From Afipia sp. 1NLS2 (GTDB lineage Bacteria > Pseudomonadota > Alphaproteobacteria > Rhizobiales > Xanthobacteraceae), in NCBI RefSeq assembly GCF_000178995.1, contig NZ_ADVZ01000005.1:310001-374000 (forward strand): a stretch of DNA of 64,000 nt, given 5' to 3'. Below the pieces are notes generated by a model. It did no database searches and had not been told where the DNA came from. It was given only the letters and a program-made list of their open reading frames with translations. The number at the start of each line of letters is the position of its first letter. Positions within the stretch are counted from its first letter, which is position 1. Made by a program: the position numbers and the translations under genes. Below are positions 19,247 through 29,096 of this stretch, piece by piece.

Positions 19247-19555
19247 TCAGAGCTTGATCTCGACATCGACGCCAGCGGCGAGGTCGAGCTTCATCAAAGC
19301 ATCGACCGTCTGCGGCGTCGGATCGACGATATCGAGAAGACGCTTGTGAGTGCGCATCTCGAACTGCTCGCGGCTTTTCTTATCGACGTGAGGCGAACGG
19401 TTCACGGTGAACTTCTCGATGCGGGTCGGCAGCGGAATCGGTCCGCGAACCTGAGCACCGGTGCGTTTTGCCGTGTTCACGATCTCGCGGGTCGACGTAT
19501 CGAGAATCCGATGGTCGAACGCCTTGAGACGAATGCGAATATTCTGGCCGTTCAT
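19247..19555 (-). CDS. rpsJ: 30S ribosomal protein S10 (NusE)
   Basis: 102-residue small-subunit head protein that also acts as NusE in antitermination, with NusG encoded in this window. [54 protein letters not shown] and the [24 protein letters not shown] tail are typical. The ATG at 19555 is chosen over one eight codons upstream. First gene of the S10 cluster, 110 bases after tuf. Confidence 0.97.
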
Positions 19556-19625
19556 TGCCGTTTCTTTCTTGCCCGTCACGACCGGTCAGTCCGGTCATCC
19601 ACGTCGGTATTCAAAGGGGTCGTGA

Positions 19626-19649
19626 ATGCCCGGCCTTCCGGCCGGGCAT
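19626..19649. repeat. REP-like intergenic palindrome (tuf-rpsJ spacer)
   Basis: Perfect 10-bp inverted repeat ATGCCCGGCC with loop TTCC, in the 110-base spacer between tuf and rpsJ. The flanking GACGACGG and CCACGTC recall the outer parts of this repeat family in related genomes. No T-run follows on the minus strand, so it is not a standard terminator. Confidence 0.65.
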
Positions 19650-19665
19650 GACGACGGATCGTTTC

Positions 19666-20856
<1,191 letters not shown>

Positions 20857-20895
20857 GACACTCTCCGTTCAGACTTTGGCTTTCACCAAAGACAA

Positions 20896-22968
20896 TCAGG
20901 CAAACTTCTTCTGGACTTCAGCCGACACGTTGGCCGGCGCTTCAGCGTAGTGATCGAATTGCATCGTGAAGGTCGCGCGACCCTGACTCATCGAGCGCAG
21001 GTTGTTCACGTAACCGAACATGTTCATGAGCGGCACCATCGCGTTGATGACGTTGGCGTTGCCGCGCATGTCCTGACCCTGGATCTGGCCACGGCGGGAG
21101 TTGAGGTCGCCGATCACAGAACCCGTGTAATCTTCCGGCGTCACCACCTCGACCTTCATGATCGGCTCGAGCAGGACGGACTTGCCCTTCTGCAGAGCCT
21201 CACGGAAAGCCGCGCGCGAGGCGATTTCGAACGCCAGCGCCGAGGAGTCGACGTCGTGGTACTTGCCGTCCACGAGCTGAACCTTGACGTCCACCACGGG
21301 GAAGCCGGCGACCACGCCCGAATTCATCACGCTGTTGAGACCCTTTTCGACGCCGGGGATGTATTCCTTCGGCACCGCGCCGCCGACGATCTTCGATTCG
21401 AACTCATAGCCGGCGCCCGGCTCGTTCGGCTCGACGACGAGCGACACTTCGGCGAACTGACCCGTACCGCCGGTCTGCTTCTTGTGGGTGTACTTGACCT
21501 CGGCCTTCTTGGTGATCTTCTCGCGGAACGCCACCTGCGGCGCGCCGATGTTGGCGTCGACCTTGTAGGTGCGCTTGAGAATATCGACCTTGATGTCGAG
21601 GTGGAGTTCGCCCATGCCCTTGAGAATGGTCTGGCCGGATTCCTGATCGGTCGACACGCGGAAGGACGGGTCCTCAGCAGCGAGCTTCGCCAGAGCGACG
21701 CCGAGCTTTTCCTGATCGGCCTTCGACTTCGGCTCGATCGCGATCTCGATCACCGGCTCGGGGAATTCCATCTTTTCAAGGATGACCTGATGGTCCGGGT
21801 CGCACAGCGTGTCGCCGGTGCGCGCTTCCTTAAGGCCAGCCAGCGCGACGATGTCGCCCGCATAGGCTTCCTTGATGTCTTCGCGGTTGTTCGCATGCAT
21901 CAGCAACATGCGGCCGATACGCTCTTTCTTCTCGCGGGTCGAGTTCACGACGCCGGTGCCGCTGGTCAGAATGCCCGAATAGATACGGCAGAAGGTGATG
22001 GTGCCGACGAACGGGTCGTCCATGATCTTGAACGCGAGGAGCGACATCGGCTCCTTGTCGTCCGCATGGCGCAGAACCTCGTTGCCGCTCTCGTCCACGC
22101 CCTTGATCGCGGGCACGTCGAGCGGCGACGGCAGATAGGCGACCACGGCGTCGAGCAGCGGCTGCACGCCCTTGTTCTTGAACGCGGTGCCGCAGAGCAC
22201 CGGATAGAACGCGCCGGTGATCACCGCCTTGCGGATCAGCTTCTTCAGCGTCGCCTCGTCCGGCTCATTGCCGTCGAGATAGGCAGCCATGGCGTCGTCG
22301 TCGAGCTCGACGGCGGCTTCAACCAGCTTCTCGCGATATTCCTTCGCCTTGTCGGCGAGGTCGGCCGGGATCGCCTCGACGTCGTACATCGAGCCGAGCG
22401 AGTCCTGATTGTAGACCAGCGCCTGCATGCGAACGAGGTCGATCATGCCCTTGAAGTTGTTCTCGGAGCCGATCGGCAACTGGATCGCGATCGGCTTGGC
22501 GCCGAGACGGTCAACGATGTCGGACAGGCACTTGTAGAAGTCGGCGCCGGTCTTATCCATCTTGTTGCAGAAAACGATGCGCGGAACCTTGTACTTGTCA
22601 CCCTGACGCCAGACGGTCTCGGTCTGCGGCTCGACGCCCTGGTTGGAGTCGAGAACGCAAACGGCGCCGTCGAGCACGCGCAGCGAACGCTCGACTTCAA
22701 TGGTGAAGTCGACGTGGCCGGGGGTGTCGATGATGTTCAGGCGCTTGCCATCCCAGAACGCGGTGGTCGCGGCCGAGGTGATCGTGATGCCACGCTCCTG
22801 CTCCTGCGCCATCCAGTCCATCGTCGCGGCACCTTCGTGCACTTCGCCGATCTTGTGGCTCTTGCCGGTGTAATAGAGGATGCGCTCGGTCGTCGTGGTC
22901 TTGCCAGCGTCGATATGCGCCATGATACCGAAATTACGGTAGTCCTCGATGGCATGTTGGCGGGGCAT
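20896..22968 (-). CDS. fusA: elongation factor G
   Basis: 690-residue translocase GTPase. G1 [16 protein letters not shown]3 [16 protein letters not shown] and G4 NKMDKTGAD are visible, followed by domains II-V with [25 protein letters not shown] and the C-terminal [17 protein letters not shown]. Standard length. It lies between rpsG (33 bases) and tuf. Confidence 0.99.
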   Translation of the reverse strand: MPRQHAIEDYRNFGIMAHIDAGKTTTTERILYYTGKSHKIGEVHEGAATMDWMAQEQERGITITSAATTAFWDGKRLNIIDTPGHVDFTIEVERSLRVLDGAVCVLDSNQGVEPQTETVWRQGDKYKVPRIVFCNKMDKTGADFYKCLSDIVDRLGAKPIAIQLPIGSENNFKGMIDLVRMQALVYNQDSLGSMYDVEAIPADLADKAKEYREKLVEAAVELDDDAMAAYLDGNEPDEATLKKLIRKAVITGAFYPVLCGTAFKNKGVQPLLDAVVAYLPSPLDVPAIKGVDESGNEVLRHADDKEPMSLLAFKIMDDPFVGTITFCRIYSGILTSGTGVVNSTREKKERIGRMLLMHANNREDIKEAYAGDIVALAGLKEARTGDTLCDPDHQVILEKMEFPEPVIEIAIEPKSKADQEKLGVALAKLAAEDPSFRVSTDQESGQTILKGMGELHLDIKVDILKRTYKVDANIGAPQVAFREKITKKAEVKYTHKKQTGGTGQFAEVSLVVEPNEPGAGYEFESKIVGGAVPKEYIPGVEKGLNSVMNSGVVAGFPVVDVKVQLVDGKYHDVDSSALAFEIASRAAFREALQKGKSVLLEPIMKVEVVTPEDYTGSVIGDLNSRRGQIQGQDMRGNANVINAMVPLMNMFGYVNNLRSMSQGRATFTMQFDHYAEAPANVSAEVQKKFA

Positions 22969-23001
22969 GGGCCTGTCCTTAAATTTCCGTTCGGGTCGCC
23001 G

Positions 23002-23487
<486 letters not shown>

Positions 23488-23859
23488 TTACTTCGGTCGC
23501 TTCGCGCCGTACTTCGAACGGCGCTGCTTGCGGTTCTTGACGCCCTGCGTATCGAGGACGCCGCGGAGGATGTGGTAGCGAACGCCGGGCAAATCCTTGA
23601 CGCGGCCGCCGCGGATCATGACCACCGAGTGCTCCTGAAGGTTGTGGCCTTCACCCGGGATGTAGCCGATGACCTCGAAGCCGTTGGTCAGGCGCACCTT
23701 GGCAACCTTACGAAGCGCCGAGTTCGGCTTCTTCGGCGTGGTCGTGTAGACGCGCGTGCAAACACCACGCTTCTGCGGCGACTGCTGCAGCGCTGGCACC
23801 TTCTTACGCGACTTCTGCGCTTCGCGCGGATTTGCGATCAGCTGGTTGATCGTCGGCAT
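23488..23859 (-). CDS. rpsL: 30S ribosomal protein S12
   Basis: 123-residue decoding-centre protein and classical streptomycin-resistance target. [15 protein letters not shown] starts it; [19 protein letters not shown] and [32 protein letters not shown] are intact. The usual resistance-site lysines (PKKPNSA and GGRVKDLPG) are both wild type as read. The ATG at 23859 is family-standard; the frame remains open upstream but is not coding. First gene of the str operon. Confidence 0.98.
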   Translation of the reverse strand: MPTINQLIANPREAQKSRKKVPALQQSPQKRGVCTRVYTTTPKKPNSALRKVAKVRLTNGFEVIGYIPGEGHNLQEHSVVMIRGGRVKDLPGVRYHILRGVLDTQGVKNRKQRRSKYGAKRPK

Positions 23860-24544
23860 ATTCGCCTTCACCCTTGTTCGCGCGGAGCTTGCGGCCCCGC
23901 AAATTCGTTCGGGGCAACCGCCCCACTCTCTCCACCCCGGCGCCAACCATTCGCGCAAAACGAAATCGCGCCAACCGATCATCACTGACCGGAAAGCGCT
24001 GAAACGCCACAGAGGACCACAGCTCGCTTCAGACTCTCGTCCGAAGTCCACCTAGGTCATGCATCCAAAGCCAATCTCAGAAGCCAATCGCCCGAGAGAC
24101 TGATTTTCGTCTTGGCATTGCCTGGTTAGTACCGACAGCGTTTGAGCGTCATGGGTCGAGGTTGGTGCCGTTTCATGCCGGAGCCGAAGCCCGCAGGATG
24201 AAAGGTGGTCCGTTCCGACACAGGGAAGCTCACCGCCTGTCGTGAAGTGGCCGGTTTGTATAAGCCATGCATGGCCAAGTCAAGGCGAAAGGTAATGTAA
24301 AAAGCCCGCGCCATTCCGGCACTTCTGTCATCCGGACAAGATGCGCGCGAATGACGGAGTCTGGCTGCGCGAGAATCGCACCCACCGCGATTCCCCTAGG
24401 CCAAAGAACCACCGCAGCACGCGCTTTGCGCGCTGGGCGCTTTACTTAACCTATTGATTTGAAATGATTAGGTATAATAATACAGGAATAAATTATGATC
24501 CCTGCCCCAGCCCGGCCTATAAAGCTGACGGCTAGTCCCGGCGC
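23860..24544. other. non-coding leader and spacer between the four-gene island and rpsL
   Basis: 685 bases without a credible gene. It holds the putative rpsL promoter (24255-24283) and a leader of about 390 bases. Further out is an AT-rich patch near 24446-24496 (TATAATAATA-type) set in otherwise GC-rich DNA. I see no clear terminator for the ATP-grasp gene that ends at 24545. Several short open frames here lack ribosome sites. Confidence 0.6.
24255..24283 (-). promoter_or_regulatory. putative housekeeping promoter of the str/S10 cluster
   Basis: On the minus strand TTGACT is followed by a 17-base spacer and TACAAA (or, with a 15-base spacer, TATACA). The spacer contains the perfect 12-base palindrome GCCATGCATGGC at 24264-24275, which could be an operator. 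It lies about 395 bases upstream of rpsL. Prediction by eye only. Confidence 0.45.
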
Positions 24545-25732
24545 TCAGTTCCGCGACATCCGACGGCGCATGATACGGAGCGCCGTGATCGGGATTTCGA
24601 CCAGGAACGGAACGGGGTCGTCCCAGGCCATGGTCGCCCATGCGACCGGCTGACGGAAACTCGCCAGATAGGCCGGCAAGCCGCCGCGCCATTGCCCTTG
24701 GCGGATCAGCGACAGGACCGCCGGGGCGTCACGGAGGACGTGCATCCAGCGATAGTCTTTGGCGTCTGTCGAAGCCGGAGGCTGTTCTCCGTGGGCCATG
24801 CGATAAAGCATGGTGACGAAATCGGTGCCCGCCGCCTCCCCGAGCCCGATCCAGGCCCAGACCCGCGTGTTGACGTCGAGCGGCTTGAACTGGCCGTCGC
24901 GGGCATCGAACTTGAAGTCGATCTCGACCAGCCCTTCATAACGGGCCGCGCGCAACAGCTTCTCCGCGACGTCGCGAATCCGCGGCTCGTCCACGATCTC
25001 GATAAAACAACTGATCCCGAAGTCCGACGGATACTGCCGTGTCCGGCGAACCGTCATTTCCGCGACAGGCTCGCCGGCCGACCAGACGCCCGCATAGGAA
25101 TACTGTTCGTGGCCCTCGCCCGGAATGTAATCCTGCACCACCACGCCCGACGCGCCGGAATGTGCGGCCGCATCACGATAAAGCGCGTCCAGTTCCTCGC
25201 GCGTATCCGCGCGCCAGACCTTGTCCTGCGTGAAACTGTTGCGCGCCTCGCGTTGTGCGGGCTTGAGCAGGACCGGAAACGCGGGCTCAAGCGCTGCGAG
25301 ATCCGCCGCGCTGTCGACCCGGTAGCTGCGGGGAAACGGAATTCCGACCTGCGTGGCAAGCCCGGCCAGGAGCTTCTTGTCGCCAAGCTGCTTCAGGTCG
25401 TCCCATTTCAGCGACACCACGCGAAACGCCTTTTGCAGCGCATCCCGGTTCTCGGCGATCAGCTTCACATCGCCGTCCGCGCAGGGAATAAGCAGCCAGT
25501 CCTTCAGGCCGCGCTTTGCTGCAAGATCGAGCAGCCATTGCGCGGCGCCGGGCGCCTGCGCGCCGGACCACGAGAAACTTTCCCGCACGTAGCGCGAGAA
25601 GCGCGGCAGCGGGTGATCGTCGCTCACATAAATAACGGGAATGCCCTTGCGGCCGAGGGTACGCGCGGCCGCCAATGCGCCGTGAACGCCGCCGAGAAGA
25701 ACAACACCAGCCGGAGGAAGAGCCGCGCTCAT
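24545..25732 (-). CDS. ATP-grasp superfamily carboxylate-amine ligase-like protein
   Basis: 395 residues. The N-terminal Rossmann-like domain (GVVLLGGVHGALAAARTLGRKGIPV) is followed by an ATP-grasp fold: Lys157 in FPVLLKPA, VVVQDYIPGEGHEQYSY near 197-213, and acidic metal ligands in LVEIDFKFD (Glu270, Asp272) and PLDVNTRVW (Asp286, Asn288). Such enzymes ligate a carboxylate to an amine or thiol with ATP. The C-terminus is basic and hydrophobic (PFLVEIPITALRIMRRRMSRN), perhaps membrane-associated. The ATG at 25732, with GAGGGAG upstream, overlaps the FkbM gene stop by ATGA. Substrate unknown. Last gene of the island. Confidence 0.85.
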   Translation of the reverse strand: MSAALPPAGVVLLGGVHGALAAARTLGRKGIPVIYVSDDHPLPRFSRYVRESFSWSGAQAPGAAQWLLDLAAKRGLKDWLLIPCADGDVKLIAENRDALQKAFRVVSLKWDDLKQLGDKKLLAGLATQVGIPFPRSYRVDSAADLAALEPAFPVLLKPAQREARNSFTQDKVWRADTREELDALYRDAAAHSGASGVVVQDYIPGEGHEQYSYAGVWSAGEPVAEMTVRRTRQYPSDFGISCFIEIVDEPRIRDVAEKLLRAARYEGLVEIDFKFDARDGQFKPLDVNTRVWAWIGLGEAAGTDFVTMLYRMAHGEQPPASTDAKDYRWMHVLRDAPAVLSLIRQGQWRGGLPAYLASFRQPVAWATMAWDDPVPFLVEIPITALRIMRRRMSRN

Positions 25733-26706
25733 CGCTCCCTCGAAAACGGACCGAGCGCGCGGATTCGCTCTTCCCAATAAGGGCTCGCGGTCGCCAGCAC
25801 GTTGTAGCCGTAATTGACGGCCCGCTTGATCCGGTCGAGCGGAGAGACATCCGTCAATTGTTCGAAGCGGCCCGTGGCCGGATCGTAGCAGAACAGCTTG
25901 AATGGCGTGTGGTCGAGAATATGCCGCGAAATGGTGTGGTTGCGGTCGTTGCCATGCTCCTCGCAGATCATGACGCAATCACCGGAAAGCAGTTTCTCAC
26001 CGCCCGCGATGGCCGCGATCTCGACGCCCTCGACATCGAGCTTGGCGACGTAGCGTCCTTTCGGATCGAGCTTCATTCGCTCCATCAAGGAATCGAGCGT
26101 AATCACGGGGACTTCCTCGCCCGCGTCCGAACCGCCGACGATAGACAATGCCTCGTGCTTGCGGCCCGACAGATGCGCGACGCCTTCCGTGGCCCCGATC
26201 GCCGCTTTCACCGGCGCGAACCGCCCGCCATTGCGGGATGCGTTACGTGACAGCCATGTGAAATTGGCCGACGACGGCTCGATCGCGATCGAATGATGTG
26301 AGCCATACGGACGGCTCGATGTGAGCACCGACCAGTAGCCGAAATTCGCGCCGCCATCGATCAGCGTGTAATCGGCATCGGCGATGCCTTTGAAAAACAT
26401 CTCGATATCGAATTCGTAACGATAGCGGGAGAACAGCAACAGGCTCCAATAGCCATCGCAGAACGGGAAGGAAAATATCGCATCCTCGTTCAGGCGCACC
26501 TCGATCGGCTGCTCGGCCGACAACGTGCGCAGCCCCTGGCACCCCGCCGCAAAGCCGCGGAAATACCAAGCAGAGCTGATTGCAGCTCCCGCCTGCATCG
26601 CACCGATCAGCAGCCGCTCACGCGCACCTGCCCCGGCGACCTCGCCGGTGGCGCGGTCGAACGTCAGGACCGAGTTGAAGCTGTGCTCGGGAGCAATGGA
26701 ATTCAT
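25729..26706 (-). CDS. FkbM-family methyltransferase
   Basis: 325 residues from the ATG at 26706 (a TTG six codons upstream is the alternative; neither has a good ribosome site). The SAM-binding motif is DGGANFGYWSV, followed by AIEPSSANFTWLSRN and the acidic VAKLDVEGVEIAAI block typical of FkbM O-methyltransferases that act on sugars or polyketides. The C-terminal 60 residues (FKLFCYDPATGRFEQLTDVSPLDRIKRAVNYGYNVLA) are less familiar. It overlaps the ATP-grasp gene by four bases, so the two products probably act on one substrate. Confidence 0.88.
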   Translation of the reverse strand: MNSIAPEHSFNSVLTFDRATGEVAGAGARERLLIGAMQAGAAISSAWYFRGFAAGCQGLRTLSAEQPIEVRLNEDAIFSFPFCDGYWSLLLFSRYRYEFDIEMFFKGIADADYTLIDGGANFGYWSVLTSSRPYGSHHSIAIEPSSANFTWLSRNASRNGGRFAPVKAAIGATEGVAHLSGRKHEALSIVGGSDAGEEVPVITLDSLMERMKLDPKGRYVAKLDVEGVEIAAIAGGEKLLSGDCVMICEEHGNDRNHTISRHILDHTPFKLFCYDPATGRFEQLTDVSPLDRIKRAVNYGYNVLATASPYWEERIRALGPFSRER

Positions 26707-27049
26707 GGCAGGAAAAATATCCAAATCAGGCCGCTGATGATTTCCGGTCCAGTCAGATCCGGCATTTGATAGTCCGGTCAGGACTTTAACGCGATGAACG
26801 CAGATACTGGGCGATCAAGCGGCCGGCATCGTTAATTGTCTCAGATTCCACCTTCCAAGGTTACTCCTTGATAGATGCCTGCGGCCTCCGTCAATTGGAA
26901 GGAATGTTTTAGTGAGTGGTTAATCTTTCAGCACCGCATTGCAAAAACACCGGGCCGCCTTGATGCTTCCCGCCTGCGTCCTGTTTTTCACCAATTCAAA
27001 AGGTGCGAGGCTCCCCCTGATCTCGATCATCGGGGTAAAATCAGCAACC
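26707..27049. other. spacer between ABC exporter and FkbM genes
   Basis: 343 bases with no supported gene. Both flanking genes run leftwards. There is a weak TTGACG-N15-TATCAA promoter-like pair on the minus strand near 26870-26900 and a CCGGTC/GTCCGG repeat cluster near 26745-26785. The FkbM/ATP-grasp pair therefore may have its own promoter. Confidence 0.4.
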
Positions 27050-28993
27050 TTAGTCGTCGTCTTCTTCGTCGTCTTCGTCACTCTCATCCGCATCGTGATG
27101 CGGCTGGTGCATCTGGTCGTCCCAGAGCTGACGATAGAGACCATTCTTGCCGATCAATTCCGCGTGCGATCCCCGCTCCACTACCCGGCCGTCGCGCAAC
27201 ACGATGATCTCGTCCATTTCGACCACCGAGGTCAGACGATGGGTCGACCAGATCATGGTGCGGCCCTCTGCCGCCTTGAGCAGCGTGCGGTTGATCGCGG
27301 CCTCGGTGGTCTGGTCGAGCGCCGAGGTCGCCTCGTCCAGCAACAGCACCGAAGGATTTCTCACCATGGCGCGCGCGATCGCGATGCGCTGGCGCTGGCC
27401 GCCGGACAGGGTGTCGCCGCGCTCGCCCACCAGCGTGTCATACCCCTCCGGCAGCGAAGCGATATGGCTATGGATTTCCGCTGTCTTCGCCGCGGCTTCC
27501 ACCTCGGCGTCGGTCGCATCCTGCTTGCCGAGCCGGATGTTCTCGCGGATCGACATGTTGAACAGCATGTTCTCCTGAAAGACGACGGCCATATGCGAGC
27601 GCAGCGAATCCCGCGTCACCTTGCGGATGTCGACGCCGTCGATGGCGACGCGTCCCTCGGTCGGCTCGTAAAGCCGCAGGATCAGGTTGAGCAGCGTGCT
27701 CTTGCCCGAGCCGCTTGGGCCGACGATGGCGATGTTCTTGCCGGCCTTGAGCCTCAACGTCAGACCGTCCAGCACCTTGGTATCGGTGCCCTCATAGCTG
27801 AAGCTGACGCGCTCGAAGGCGATATCGTTCATCACCGGCGGCATTTCCGGCGCGCCCGGCCGGTCCGCCCCCCGCATCGGTTCGTCGAGCAATTCCTCCA
27901 TGTGCTGCACGGAAGCGGCCGAGGAGATCGCCAGCGGGATGAAATGCATCAGATGCGCGATGTTGTAGGAAATCTCCCAGAACGCGCTCTCGAAGGTGAC
28001 GAAGGTGCCGACCGTGATCTGGCCCTTGGTGGCGAGATACGCGCCGATGCCGAGCACGACGAGATGCAGCAGCAGCACGGAGACGGTGACGGTGCGCTCC
28101 ACCATCGAGGACAGGAAGGTGGCCTCCGCAATCGAGCGCCGCGCATTGAGGTTGCGGAACGTGAACCAGCCGAACGCCTTGCGCTGCAAGCCGAACGCCT
28201 TCACCACGAGCTGGGTGCCGATGTTCTCCTGGACCACGCCGAGGATCGCGGATTCGTTGACCTTTTGATCGTAATTGGCCTGCACCGCCTTCGGCGTCAG
28301 GATTCGCGGGCCGACCAGCGTCACCGGGAAAATCAGCAGCGCCACCACCGCAAGTTGCCAATTCAGCCAGATCATCAGGCCGATGCCGGCGATCAGTTCG
28401 AACAGCGGCAGCAGCGCGCTGTTGGCAAGCGATTTGATCGAGCTTTCATAACCCGCCATGTCCACCGAGAAGCGCGACAGGATTTCGCCGCGCTTGGTGC
28501 GACCGAAGAAGGACGCCGGAAGGCTCTGCAGATGATTGAACAGCCGGGTGCGGACATCGGAGATCACCGCTGCGGACAGGCGCGCATCCCATAGCTCGTA
28601 CCAGACTGCCACGATCGAGGTGAGAATGCCTGCGGTCGCCAGCACAATGAGGATCACATAGAGCGCGTGGAAGTCCTCCTCCCCGAGCGCATCGTCGATC
28701 AGGTATTTCAGGCTGAGCGGCATGATGACGTTGAACAACGTCTCCACGAACAGCCCGATGCCGACGAACACAAGCCAGCGCTTGTAGTTGCGCATCAACG
28801 GCCATGTGAAGCGATAGATCGTCGCGAATGCGCCCGCGGCTTCGCTCGCGGTAAAGGCGACGAGATCCTCGTCATCGTCGTCGTCAATGTCGACCGCGAC
28901 CGGCTCCGGAATGGGCTCTGGACGCACGGCCTCCTCGGCGGCGCGCTTGTCGGCAACGGACTCCGGGTCGGTGCTATCCGGCGGTGGCGACAT
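27050..28993 (-). CDS. ABC transporter, fused permease and ATPase (MsbA/exporter type)
   Basis: 647 residues. About six transmembrane segments lie between 72 and 360 (WLVFVGIGLFVETLFNVIM, YVILIVLATAGILTSIVAVW and others). The nucleotide-binding domain has Walker A GPSGSGKST at 425-433, Q-loop Gln473, signature LSGGQRQR at 529-536, Walker B VLLLDEATSALD and His585. Exporters of this half-size form homodimers and expel lipids, peptides or metabolites. The N-terminus has an acidic Pro/Glu/Asp stretch (DIDDDDDED) and the C-terminus ends with HHDADESDEDDEEDDD, both unusual. It is 103 bases after the flavin-methyltransferase fusion and likely its operon partner. Confidence 0.92.
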   Translation of the reverse strand: MSPPPDSTDPESVADKRAAEEAVRPEPIPEPVAVDIDDDDDEDLVAFTASEAAGAFATIYRFTWPLMRNYKRWLVFVGIGLFVETLFNVIMPLSLKYLIDDALGEEDFHALYVILIVLATAGILTSIVAVWYELWDARLSAAVISDVRTRLFNHLQSLPASFFGRTKRGEILSRFSVDMAGYESSIKSLANSALLPLFELIAGIGLMIWLNWQLAVVALLIFPVTLVGPRILTPKAVQANYDQKVNESAILGVVQENIGTQLVVKAFGLQRKAFGWFTFRNLNARRSIAEATFLSSMVERTVTVSVLLLHLVVLGIGAYLATKGQITVGTFVTFESAFWEISYNIAHLMHFIPLAISSAASVQHMEELLDEPMRGADRPGAPEMPPVMNDIAFERVSFSYEGTDTKVLDGLTLRLKAGKNIAIVGPSGSGKSTLLNLILRLYEPTEGRVAIDGVDIRKVTRDSLRSHMAVVFQENMLFNMSIRENIRLGKQDATDAEVEAAAKTAEIHSHIASLPEGYDTLVGERGDTLSGGQRQRIAIARAMVRNPSVLLLDEATSALDQTTEAAINRTLLKAAEGRTMIWSTHRLTSVVEMDEIIVLRDGRVVERGSHAELIGKNGLYRQLWDDQMHQPHHDADESDEDDEEDDD

Positions 28994-29096
28994 CGAAAGG
29001 ATTTGCCCAGTGCGCGATTTTTATGCGCGGTTTCGGTACGGACGATCAGGCGAAGGCCGGCCGCCTCGACGGCCGGCTTTCGCGGACCATACGCGA

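Noticed and set aside
24446-24496. AT-rich patch (TATAATAATA) as a plus-strand promoter
   Set aside because: It would fire into the 3' end of the ATP-grasp gene, and the best -35 candidate is only 13 bases from TATAAT.
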